NCBI GenBank assembly: GCA_938018055.1
Contig: CALIKL010000067.1
Location: 1 to 43,489, forward strand
Source: an uncultured bacterium
Lineage (GTDB): Bacteria > Bacteroidota > Rhodothermia > Rhodothermales > UBA10348
Reading direction: 5' to 3'
Length of the DNA: 43,489 bases
The notes below the pieces were generated by a model that was given only the letters and a program-made list of their open reading frames with translations, had not been told where the DNA came from and made no database searches. Below, one piece after another: positions 1 to 7,732 of the stretch (the first letter of the stretch is position 1; the number at the start of each line of letters is the position of its first letter). The position numbers were made by a program, and so were the translations under genes.

Positions 1-1065
1 TTCTATTCGGTGGATGATGCTTTCGCCGAGGCCGCATTTTCCCTGGAGCCTGGGGCATTCTCGGAGCCAGTGCGCTCGCGATACGGCTACCATATCATTT
101 TACTTGAGAACATCATCCAGGAGCCGTTGCTCACGGAATCAGCCTATCTGACGCGCCGTTCTGGGCTGTCCAGTCAGTACCGTCAGCGTCGTCGCCGTCT
201 TGAAGGGGACGTGTTTGTACGCACCTTCATGAATCAGCTCAACGTAGAGGTCAACACACCTGCCATTGAGGCGCTCGACGATTTGATCACATCCATGGAC
301 CCAATGCCAGATGATGCAGCCGGTCAGATCGACATTCAAATGGATACGGGTTGGAAGCAGGATATCGACCCTTCAACGCCGCTTCTGACGTTTGACTGGA
401 ATGGAGAGCGGGAAGCATTTACGGCTGGTGATTATGCCTTCTGGTTCGATGCCCTTCCACAGCGTGAGGCCCGGGAGAGGACGGCCGCATCGGTGGGTCG
501 AGCACTTCGCAACGAGGCACTCGCTCGGGCTGGAGAAGAGGAAAAGCTTCGTGACGATGAGTGGGAGACCGAGGTGGATCGCCGGGTTCGTTTGGAACGG
601 GCTCGATTGATGCGTGAGGATTTGCGCATGGAAAACGTCGAAATAGATACGTCGTTGGTTCGGCAGGCCTTCGATCGCCTGGGTTGGGCGAATCGCCGTA
701 TGGCCATCTTGTCATTTGACGCCATCACAGCGGTTTCCCCCGATGCTGTCCAACGTGCAGCCGCTTTGACCAAGGAGTGGCCTATCCAGATTCGCAAAGC
801 GACGCTGGAATCCATACCTGAATGGTCGCCCTACGTTGCCAGCGTGCCTGTCGACTCAGTTGTATTTGTAGGCCGGCGGAATGACTGGGCGGCTATCCGA
901 GTACTGGATCGCCAACGAATCCAACCTTCTTGGGAGCAGGACCAAGAGGAGATTGTCCGGCGATTGCGCCCATTTGTGGCGGAGTACGAGCTGGTGAAGC
1001 AGCTGCGGGAAAGAGCCCGAATTGAGATTGACCGCGGCTTGATGCGCGAGATAGCCACGTTCTGA
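1..1065 (+). CDS. Parvulin-type peptidyl-prolyl isomerase, C-terminal part (5' end outside window)
   Basis: The reading frame is open from the first base, so the true start lies upstream; 354 residues are visible. The first 40 or so residues match the end of a parvulin (PpiC/SurA) domain: a phrase like LEPGAFSEPVRSRYGYHII is the classic last strand and helix of that fold. The remaining 300 residues are charged and helical, as in the long periplasmic chaperone-like isomerases of Bacteroidota, which assist folding of outer-membrane proteins. I see no second parvulin domain in the visible part. The gene ends 144 bases before the formate-THF ligase. Family assignment rests on the short N-terminal stretch, since most of the domain is out of view. 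A role in envelope protein folding is inferred from the family. Confidence 0.8.
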   Translation, partial: FYSVDDAFAEAAFSLEPGAFSEPVRSRYGYHIILLENIIQEPLLTESAYLTRRSGLSSQYRQRRRRLEGDVFVRTFMNQLNVEVNTPAIEALDDLITSMDPMPDDAAGQIDIQMDTGWKQDIDPSTPLLTFDWNGEREAFTAGDYAFWFDALPQREARERTAASVGRALRNEALARAGEEEKLRDDEWETEVDRRVRLERARLMREDLRMENVEIDTSLVRQAFDRLGWANRRMAILSFDAITAVSPDAVQRAAALTKEWPIQIRKATLESIPEWSPYVASVPVDSVVFVGRRNDWAAIRVLDRQRIQPSWEQDQEEIVRRLRPFVAEYELVKQLRERARIEIDRGLMREIATF

Positions 1066-1209
1066 TCTGGAGCATACGCTGGTTGAAAGACAGCGACTTG
1101 TCCCGTCATCGCCGTGAAGGGAATCCCTACAGGGAAGTTGGTTTCGATTCGATAGGTTCGTGTGCCCCAAGAGGCAGGAACCCCATTACCGTTTCATCCA
1201 ATTCCAGTC

Positions 1210-3001
1210 ATGGCCCAGATACCACTGCCAGCTGACATCGACATCGCTCAGGCCGCCGATGTACGTCCCATTGCTGAAATTGCCCATCGAATGGGCTTGC
1301 GCGACGAAGAACTGATTCCCTACGGTCACCAGAAGGCTAAAGTCCATCTGGATGTGATCAAACGTCTGCGGGATCGGAACGACGGGAAATATGTCGTGGT
1401 CACGGCCATAACGCCCACTCCACTAGGTGAGGGAAAGACGACTACCGCAGTAGGTCTGACACAGGGACTGGGAAAATTGGGGCACAAGAGCTCTGTATGT
1501 CTGCGCCAGCCATCGATGGGGCCGACGTTTTCCATCAAGGGAGGAGCAGCTGGAGGCGGGTATTCGCAAGTTGTACCCATGGAGGACTTCAATCTGCATC
1601 TTACAGGGGACATTCATGCCATCTCCGCGGCGCACAATCTGTGCGCCGCGGCACTGGATGCCCGTCTGATGCACGAACGCAACTATCCAGGAGAGAAGTG
1701 GAAAAAGCGTACCGCCAGCGACGAACGCCCTGATGGTCTGCCGCGTCTGGACATCAACCCGTACACCATCACCTGGAATCGCGTTGTTGATGCCAATGAT
1801 CGCGCATTGCGGCATCTCAATCTGGGGTTGGGTACCAAAGCGGACGGTTTCCCTCGTGAAGCCAGTTATGACATCACGGTGGCCTCGGAGGTCATGGCCA
1901 TTTTTGGCGCTGGTTTCAGGGTCTTCTTACACGGATGCGCTTCGAGACCTGCGCCAACGTATTGGTCGCATCGTCGTCGCGTATAGTCATGCCGGTGAGC
2001 CCATAACAACAGAGGATCTCGGCGTTGCTGGCGCCATGACGGTTCTCATGAAAGAGGCCCTCAACCCCACGCTAATGCAAACGCTCGAAGGCCAGCCCGC
2101 TTTCGTACATGCTGGGCCGTTTGCCAACATCGCGTCCGGTACCAGTTCCGTCGTAGCAGATCAGGTGGCCCTGAAGCTTTCGGACTACGTCGTGACAGAG
2201 GCGGGTTTTGGCTCAGATATCGGAATGGAAAAATTTTTCAACATCAAGTGTCGCGCTTCAGGCCTGACTCCTGATGTCGTTGTACTTGTATCGACCATTC
2301 GAGCTTTGAAAATGCACGGTGGCGGGCCTGCTGTGCGAGCCGGGTACGACCTGGCTCCTGCATACCCAGAAGAGAATCTGGGATTGCTCGAGAAAGGGTT
2401 GTCAAACCTGAAGGCTCATATTGGAATCGCTCGCAAGTTTGGCGTTCCTGTCGTGTGCGCCGTCAATGTCTTTCCGACGGACTCCGACAAAGAGATTGCC
2501 ATGGTGAGGGATGCCGCGCTGGATGCTGGCGCCGTCAGTGCCGTGGCCAGCACACATGTAGCCGAGGGAGGGGCCGGTGCCTTGGACTTGGCCCATGCGG
2601 TAGTGGAAGCAGCCCGTCGGCCTTCCAGCTTCAAATTTCTGTACCGCTCAAGTGCTACGATCAAGGAAAAGATTGAAACCATTGCACAGTGTATTTATGG
2701 CGCAGAGCGGGTTTCATATTTGCCTAAGGCCTCCCAGCAAATTAATGCCTATGAACGCGCAGGGTTCGGAGACCTTCCAATTTGCATGGCCAAGACACAC
2801 TTGTCCCTTTCCCATGACCCATCGCTCAAGGGTGTCCCAAAGGGATTCATCTTTCCAATCCGGGAAGTCAGAGCATCCGTAGGAGCCGGATTCATTTATC
2901 CACTTGGAGGCGACATGATGACCATGCCGGGGCTTCCAGCTATTCCAGCGTTCACCCGCATCGATATTGATGAGGATGGACGAACAGTTGGCCTTTCTTG
3001 A
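1210..3001 (+). pseudogene. fhs: Formate--tetrahydrofolate ligase, broken by a single-base frameshift
   Basis: The enzyme makes 10-formyl-THF from formate, ATP and THF in one-carbon metabolism. The first segment (1210-1902) carries the N-terminal part with the ATP-binding loop TPLGEGKTTT and the GGAAGGGYSQV region. The rest (1904-3001) carries [13 protein letters not shown], the [16 protein letters not shown] region and the family C-terminus [16 protein letters not shown]. The two halves are in different frames and join at a run of five T (1901-1905). Removing one T gives [12 protein letters not shown] and a continuous protein of about 596 residues, slightly longer than the usual 555-560. Nothing else is damaged, so this is either a sequencing or assembly indel in a homopolymer or a very recent mutation. 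ATG 1210 gives the usual N-terminus; GTG 1162 is an alternative that adds 16 residues with no family resemblance. Confidence 0.92.
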
Positions 3002-3082
3002 AGGCACTCCGATCAGGGTGATTGAGAAAAAGAACCTCCTTCGCTTCACTCAGGTACGGTTCTCATCCCACCCTTGTAAATG

Positions 3083-3120
3083 TTGAAAGGCAGAACAGCG
3101 AATGCTGATCTGCCTTTCAA
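3083..3120 (-). terminator. Hairpin just downstream of tRNA-Asn
   Basis: A 12-bp perfect inverted repeat (TTGAAAGGCAGA and its complement) is extended by an internal CAGC/GCTG stem with a four-base GAAT loop and one A-A mismatch. It begins two bases after the 3' end of the minus-strand tRNA-Asn. The AAAGGC...GCCTTT arms are typical of intrinsic terminators, although the U-run after the stem is weak. It could also mark the convergent 3' end of fhs on the other strand. Confidence 0.7.
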
Positions 3121-3122
3121 TG

Positions 3123-3194
3123 CTCCCCGGGTAGGATTCGAACCTACGACCCTGCGGTTAACAGCCGCATGCTCTACCGCTGAGCTACCGAGGA
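3123..3194 (-). tRNA. tRNA-Asn (anticodon GTT)
   Basis: A 72-nt cloverleaf can be drawn on the minus strand. The acceptor stem pairs TCCTCGG with CCGGGGA, and the discriminator base is G as expected for asparagine. The D-arm contains AGCTCAGCGGTAGAGC, the anticodon loop is CTGTTAA (anticodon GTT), and the T-arm contains the canonical GGTTCGAATCC. The CCA end is not encoded. Confidence 0.97.
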
Positions 3195-3222
3195 GTATGC
3201 TTCGTAACAGCGGAAGCGGCGG

Positions 3223-3254
3223 CAAAGATAGGATGTTGCTGCACGGTGGACAAG
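3223..3254 (-). promoter_or_regulatory. Promoter of tRNA-Asn, Bacteroidota type
   Basis: On the minus strand a CTTG element (3251-3254) is followed after exactly 20 bases by TATCTTTG (3223-3230), 28 bases before the tRNA 5' end. This matches the Bacteroidota housekeeping consensus (TTTG or TTG, 19-21 bases, then TAnnTTTG). The same octamer recurs before two protein genes in this window. Confidence 0.65.
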
Positions 3255-3350
3255 CCTCTTTGCGACCTTTTCAATTTCTCACCCAGAAAATTTGTTTACA
3301 GATTGGGTATCCGCGTTCGAGCGGGATAAGTCACGTAAATCTTACTGGTC

Positions 3351-3743
3351 ATGGGGATGAAAATAATTGACTGGATCCTACGTATTGTAGCAGCCGTCAT
3401 TCTTTTCCAGACGCTTTTCTTCAAGTTCACCGGAGCACCAGAAAGTGTTTGGATTTTTGAACAGGCGGGGGCCGAGCCTTGGGGGCGTATCGGTACTGGC
3501 GTGGTAGAACTAATTGCAGGCGTCCTGCTTCTAATTCCTTCCAAAGCCTGGATGGGTGCCTTCCTTGCTCTGGGCGTCATGGTCGGAGCCGTCGTCAGTC
3601 ATCTGTTTGTTCTTGGAATCGAGGTTCAGGGTGATGGAGGCACGCTGTTCGCTTTGGCCCTGATCGTCATGGCATGTAGCGCGATTACGCTATGGTACCG
3701 ACGTGATGAGCTACCTATTGGGCCATGGAGGAATCAGGGCTGA
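3351..3743 (+). CDS. DoxX-like small integral membrane protein
   Basis: A 130-residue protein with four hydrophobic segments (roughly residues 5-25, 47-65, 70-92 and 100-118), the layout of the DoxX/DoxD-like family. The stretch LFFKFTGAPESVWIFEQAG resembles the loop after helix 1 in this family, where a conserved lysine-phenylalanine pair precedes the second helix. The biochemical role of most members is unknown; some are linked to redox or thiol stress. ATG 3351 is followed two codons later by ATG 3357, and either could be the start. It stands alone on the plus strand between tRNA-Asn and the convergent DUF5916 gene, with 238 bases after it that hold no gene I can support. Confidence 0.75.
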   Translation: MGMKIIDWILRIVAAVILFQTLFFKFTGAPESVWIFEQAGAEPWGRIGTGVVELIAGVLLLIPSKAWMGAFLALGVMVGAVVSHLFVLGIEVQGDGGTLFALALIVMACSAITLWYRRDELPIGPWRNQG

Positions 3744-3981
3744 TGCTACTCTCGCAACGCTCCTCTGCAGTGTGAATTCGTCCGTCGCCGGTTCCGGTTC
3801 AGTAGCACGAGCAGCTAGACAGGTGGATACGTACCACCAGCGCTCGAGGGCGGCTCCATCCAATTCCCCGAACCCAGTCGCGACCATCATGTTGACCGTC
3901 GCGACGTCCATGTCGTGTGCAGGCTCGGAGAGCTACTAGGCTTGAGCAAGCTTCATGCACAGCCACCATTTCCAGATTCGT

Positions 3982-6198
3982 CTACAGCAAGATGAGATAG
4001 GTCAGCTTCGCAACGCCGACCGTACTGTTCAGCAAATAGTCAGCGCGCGGGTCGAAGAGTGCTTCATTGTCACCCGTTGCGTGCCATGACGTGTTCAGAA
4101 CAAGGAAAAGGTCAGAGCCCGGTGTGTGGATCCAGTTTATGCGGATATTGGCGTTGATATCGCGCGAGAAGTTATCGTACTGGACGAGCGCCTTGGCGAA
4201 CAATTTGCGGCTTACGCTGGCAAGAATGTCAATGGAGGCCGTTGTCGCATTGAATTCGCCATTGGGAATGGGGAGGTCCACATCGCTCTTCCTGAGGTTC
4301 GCACCCAGCGTGAGGTGCTTGGACTGACGCCAACCGGCATTGAGACCCCAATCAAATCGATCGCCGCCGTAGAAACCCCCTGTTTCGAAATTGGCACCTC
4401 CAGAGAGACGTTTGCCCGGGTCGGTGTTGAATCGGGCTCCGATACGTGAGAAGGTGTAGTCATCGGCGCGAATCTCGGCGTCGGGACGAATACGGAAGGC
4501 GCCTTCCAGACGATCAAACTCATGAGACCCCGAGATACGTACCTGCATACGCGCCTGGGAGGTGAAACCGATAGACGGGTCAATTTCCCAGGATTGCAGT
4601 TCGCCGTCCTGGCCATTCGTGTGAATACCCATGACATGGGCCGTCATCTGGCGGAAGGGCCCGTTATCGAAGTAAGGAGAGTAGGTAGTCGTTGCTATGG
4701 TCTGGCGCATGTCCCGCCGACGAACGAAGCCAAGGGCGGGACGGTAGTTTTCACCGACACTCGTGTAAGAAAGGGAGGCGCCGTAGACGTCGTTGCGAAG
4801 AGCGACGGACGCTGATCCTGCCCAGTCTTCGTTGTCCGGGTTCTCGTCGCTAACATTGGTGTACCAGACATCGGCGCTGGATGCCGAACCGAATCGCTGA
4901 CGCACGTCAAAGCCGACAGCACGGTTCCAGTCATCTCCGCGGTCATAACTGGTCAGGATGACACCTGCAGAGCCGCGCCGGCCGAAATTCGTCTGAACGC
5001 GTGCTACCGCGTTGTTGGCTGACTCATCCCCAAAGATGCGTCCGAGCTTTTCTCCAAGTGTACCGTCCGATGGACCCGTTTCAATGTTGAGTACGCCGAC
5101 ATTGAATCGCCCGACCTGTCCTGTCAGGCGCGTTCCGGCAAGAATGGACTCGGTCAATCCGATACGGCGGGAAAAGAACGTCTGCGTGCGACGGGAATCG
5201 CCGTGCTCGAAAATGCCTGAGCGCTCCAGAAAAAATTCGCGCTTCTCGGGAAAGAAAAGGGAGAAGCGGGTAAGGTTGACCTGGGCATTATCTGCTTCAA
5301 CCTGAGCAAAGTCCGTGTTGACCGTGAAATCGAGCGTCAGATTGGACGTTATTCCATACTTGACATCAAAACCCGCATCGAAATTATTGTCTGTTTCGGT
5401 AGTCTCGAATCGCAGGTCGGGCCGTACTTCTTGAGCTCCAGAGATGATATACGGCTTGAATTCGATGTTCTTCCCGCGGCGGATATTCTTGATTCCCGTC
5501 AGTCGCCCATAGCGGGACACGGTTTTCATGTCATCCGAGTATCCTGATCCATAGGATAGAGGTACGAGCGGCCAATTCTGAATTTCATTCTTGCGGTTAA
5601 CGGTCCGCCTCATGAACAGACCGAACGTCAACTCGTCCCCCTCCGGGAAGCGAAGCTGTCGAAATGGGATACGCACCTCCATCGTCCAGCCCTCGTCTGT
5701 GATTTGCGTTTCACTAGCGAAAACAGCATCCCAGGAATAGGAATCGATAGTCATATGCTCATCAGCGATGAGCGCATCATCTTGCGTTCCAAGCGCATTC
5801 ATTTCAAACAGGAAGGCATTGCGACCATCAAGAAACGTATCGATGCCGATGTAGGCATGGTCATCGCGATCGTTACGGCCGCCACGTTCCATGTTTTTGG
5901 CGCGGATCAGATGGGCCTCTTTGTCGGTGAAGTTGAATGCGAAGTAGAGGTTGTCGCGATCATAGGCCACTTTTGCCCAGCTGTATTCCGTAGGCTCTGC
6001 CCCTTCATTGGGCCAGCGCTGTACGAAGTCGTCCATCGCAGAAATCTGATCCCAGATCGCATCGTCGAGGTGCCCATCAACGCGGGGCGCATCCTCAGTG
6101 AAAGTGGCTTCGAATGAAGGGGACTCAGGGGTTTGGGACTGTGCCGAAGCGATGTTTACCGCAAAGGCAATCAGTACGAGCGTCAAGAGACGATTCAT
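3982..6198 (-). CDS. DUF5916 outer-membrane barrel protein with N-terminal CBM9-like domain
   Basis: The 738-residue product starts with a clear signal peptide (MNRLLTLVLIAFAVNIASAQ), which selects ATG 6198 over an in-frame ATG 34 codons upstream. Residues about 25-200 form a carbohydrate-binding-family-9/DOMON-like sandwich with the typical opening RVDGHLDDAIWDQI. Residues about 225-738 match DUF5916: alternating beta strands with the signature FSLFFPEKREFFLERSGIF, ending in hydrophobic residues like an outer-membrane barrel. Proteins of this family are common in Bacteroidota and Gemmatimonadota and often sit near peptidases or hydrolases; their substrate is not established. Here it is a single gene, convergent with the DoxX-like gene, with tRNA-Leu diverging upstream. 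A role in binding or uptake at the outer membrane is inference only. Confidence 0.85.
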   Translation of the reverse strand: MNRLLTLVLIAFAVNIASAQSQTPESPSFEATFTEDAPRVDGHLDDAIWDQISAMDDFVQRWPNEGAEPTEYSWAKVAYDRDNLYFAFNFTDKEAHLIRAKNMERGGRNDRDDHAYIGIDTFLDGRNAFLFEMNALGTQDDALIADEHMTIDSYSWDAVFASETQITDEGWTMEVRIPFRQLRFPEGDELTFGLFMRRTVNRKNEIQNWPLVPLSYGSGYSDDMKTVSRYGRLTGIKNIRRGKNIEFKPYIISGAQEVRPDLRFETTETDNNFDAGFDVKYGITSNLTLDFTVNTDFAQVEADNAQVNLTRFSLFFPEKREFFLERSGIFEHGDSRRTQTFFSRRIGLTESILAGTRLTGQVGRFNVGVLNIETGPSDGTLGEKLGRIFGDESANNAVARVQTNFGRRGSAGVILTSYDRGDDWNRAVGFDVRQRFGSASSADVWYTNVSDENPDNEDWAGSASVALRNDVYGASLSYTSVGENYRPALGFVRRRDMRQTIATTTYSPYFDNGPFRQMTAHVMGIHTNGQDGELQSWEIDPSIGFTSQARMQVRISGSHEFDRLEGAFRIRPDAEIRADDYTFSRIGARFNTDPGKRLSGGANFETGGFYGGDRFDWGLNAGWRQSKHLTLGANLRKSDVDLPIPNGEFNATTASIDILASVSRKLFAKALVQYDNFSRDINANIRINWIHTPGSDLFLVLNTSWHATGDNEALFDPRADYLLNSTVGVAKLTYLILL

Positions 6199-6386
6199 GG
6201 GCGAGCAAGTGAGATGAGGTGTTACAGATATGACGCCATCAAGGCGCCTGGCATTCCCAACGTCTGACTTTGTCATTTGGAACGGCTTCCGGAAGAGCAC
6301 TGTGTACCATACAAGTCGTGAAAGGGTTGCGAAAAGATGCCTTTGGGTTGACCTGCGTCGGGTTTCTGTCGTACCATTGGCCTCCG

Positions 6387-6416
6387 TTTCGATCGTCCCA
6401 GACGATGGCGGATAAT
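6387..6416 (+). promoter_or_regulatory. Possible promoter of tRNA-Leu
   Basis: TTTCGA (6387-6392) and GATAAT (6411-6416) are 18 bases apart, with the second element seven bases before the tRNA. An inverted repeat ATCGTC-CCA-GACGAT (6392-6406) lies between them. The hexamers are closer to a sigma-70 pattern than to the TAnnTTTG pattern, so this is a tentative call. Confidence 0.35.
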
Positions 6417-6423
6417 ATAGTGA

Positions 6424-6507
6424 GCCCAGGTGGCGGAATTGGTAGACGCGCTAGGTTCAGGACCTAGTGTCCATTAGGACGTGGAGGTTCGAGTCCTCTC
6501 CTGGGCA
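6424..6507 (+). tRNA. tRNA-Leu (anticodon CAG)
   Basis: An 84-nt class II tRNA with a long variable arm. The acceptor stem GCCCAGG pairs with CCTGGGC, followed by discriminator A, as required for leucine. The D-loop region is TGGCGGAATTGGTAGACGCG, the anticodon stem CTAGG/CCTAG encloses TTCAGGA (anticodon CAG), and the T-arm reads GAGGTTCGAGTCCTC. The CCA end is not encoded. Confidence 0.97.
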
Positions 6508-6513
6508 CCTTGC

Positions 6514-6547
6514 AAAGCCGACTCTCCGGTAGGAGGGTCGGCTTTTT
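6514..6547 (+). terminator. Intrinsic terminator of tRNA-Leu
   Basis: An 11-bp stem (GCCGACTCTCC against GGAGGGTCGGC, one T-G wobble) with loop GGTA, extended by AAA/TTT and ending in TTTTT, starts seven bases after the tRNA 3' end. Confidence 0.9.
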
Positions 6548-6583
6548 GCGTTTGAGCGGTGAGGGCAAACACGCAGTTTGCGT

Positions 6584-7732
6584 TCAGAGCGTCGAGCCAT
6601 CGTAGCCCGTCAACTCAACATATCCCACTCCTGCGATCGGTTGACCATTGCTCGTTCCTTCGATGTCAACCGCGCCTTCGAAGTAGCGAACGGAGACGTT
6701 CAGCTCCTGATTCTGCATAACTGGCGTCACGTGCAATTCCAGATCTTCCCCAGGTAACGAAAGCGTCCAACCTGAAGGATAGATGGCTCCGCTCACAGGG
6801 CTTTCCCACGTGCCGTCAACCTGGAGCTTCACTTCATTCCGGGTGATATGACGGTATGAGCCATCGGCTTCTACCAGTGTTCCACCCGTGAATGGACTCT
6901 GCGAGCCATCTTCCCGACGTAGTTGATAAAACATGATCTCTCTACCGTCGTCGAGCTGCAAAGCAAACCAGTCCCATCCAACCTCATCTTTTCCCAGTGC
7001 AGAGGTGCTCCACTCGTGATCTTTCCAGCTGGATCCCTCCACATTGAAGCGGCCTGAGGGCAGCGTTATCGTTCCTTTCGTTTCAATGCGTGTAAATGAG
7101 AAGTAATAACTGGCATTGCCATTTCCGTCCCCTTTGGGATCCCAGCCACGCTCGCCTTGAAGCACTATGGGATTTGTTGCGTCCAGCATCAAGTCGATTC
7201 CCACGCCATCCGCTTCTACCTGTAATTGTAGTGGGAAAAGGGAAGAGGGATCTGCAGCCACCGTTTCCATGGACCAGTCCTCCAACCACACTCGAAATGG
7301 AGGGCTTGCGGCTCCTGCCAGTCCGGCGGCGCCTCGACTGAATCGTTCATGGGCATGAAATGTCCCCGTCTCCGGATCGGCCAACGAGAAGTGTCCCATA
7401 TATAATTGGTTGGTCGACCATTCGGAATGTCGTGCCAACGAATCGGGTGGCCGCAACGCCGAGCGGAATACGGTAAACTCGTATCCGAATCGCCGCTTAT
7501 CCCCCGACCACAGATTGCCCGTGAAGTACCACCATTCTGTCTTGAATGTCGGATGCGCACCAAAGTCGGTTGGAAAATCGAATGGTTGAGGACCAACGGC
7601 ACGTGCATAGCCAAGAGTGTCTCCACCCATGGCCTCTGCCAGGTTCAGTGTGTCGTCGGATTCCTCGGCATCGGGTGGTGTCGTACATCCAGCAGCTGAG
7701 AGTAGGAGAAGAAGGAGAATCAATCGCCTCAT
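6584..7732 (-). CDS. AttH/CrtC-like lipoprotein (carotenoid 1,2-hydratase superfamily fold)
   Basis: The 382-residue product begins MRRLILLLLLLSAAGC, a lipoprotein signal with the lipidated cysteine at residue 16. Two family marks are visible: TEWWYFTGNL near the N-terminus and SSWKDHEWS in the middle, both typical of the lipocalin-like CrtC/AttH superfamily (COG5621). Carotenoid hydratases belong to this superfamily, but AttH-type members are separate and their activity is unknown. The start ATG overlaps the stop of the upstream ABC permease gene by four bases (ATGA), so the two are translationally coupled. Together with the ATPase this repeats the attEFGH-type layout of ATPase, FtsX-like permease and AttH lipoprotein. 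A role with the transporter in moving or handling a lipid-like molecule at the envelope is inference. No pigment genes are nearby. Confidence 0.8.
   Translation of the reverse strand: MRRLILLLLLLSAAGCTTPPDAEESDDTLNLAEAMGGDTLGYARAVGPQPFDFPTDFGAHPTFKTEWWYFTGNLWSGDKRRFGYEFTVFRSALRPPDSLARHSEWSTNQLYMGHFSLADPETGTFHAHERFSRGAAGLAGAASPPFRVWLEDWSMETVAADPSSLFPLQLQVEADGVGIDLMLDATNPIVLQGERGWDPKGDGNGNASYYFSFTRIETKGTITLPSGRFNVEGSSWKDHEWSTSALGKDEVGWDWFALQLDDGREIMFYQLRREDGSQSPFTGGTLVEADGSYRHITRNEVKLQVDGTWESPVSGAIYPSGWTLSLPGEDLELHVTPVMQNQELNVSVRYFEGAVDIEGTSNGQPIAGVGYVELTGYDGSTL

Noticed and set aside
1066-1209. Folate-sensing riboswitch before fhs
   Set aside because: Only a short TCCCT-AC-AGGGA hairpin is seen; none of the conserved features of a THF riboswitch could be found.
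1900-1906. Programmed ribosomal frameshift in fhs
   Set aside because: No known case in this family and no downstream stimulatory structure is evident; a simple indel in a T-run explains it.
3711-3911. A 66-codon minus-strand frame after the DoxX-like gene (contains LDGAALERWWYVSTCLAARA)
   Set aside because: Amino-acid composition looks partly real, but it overlaps the end of the DoxX-like gene, has a stop a few codons upstream and no recognised family. It may be a decayed remnant; not supported as a gene.
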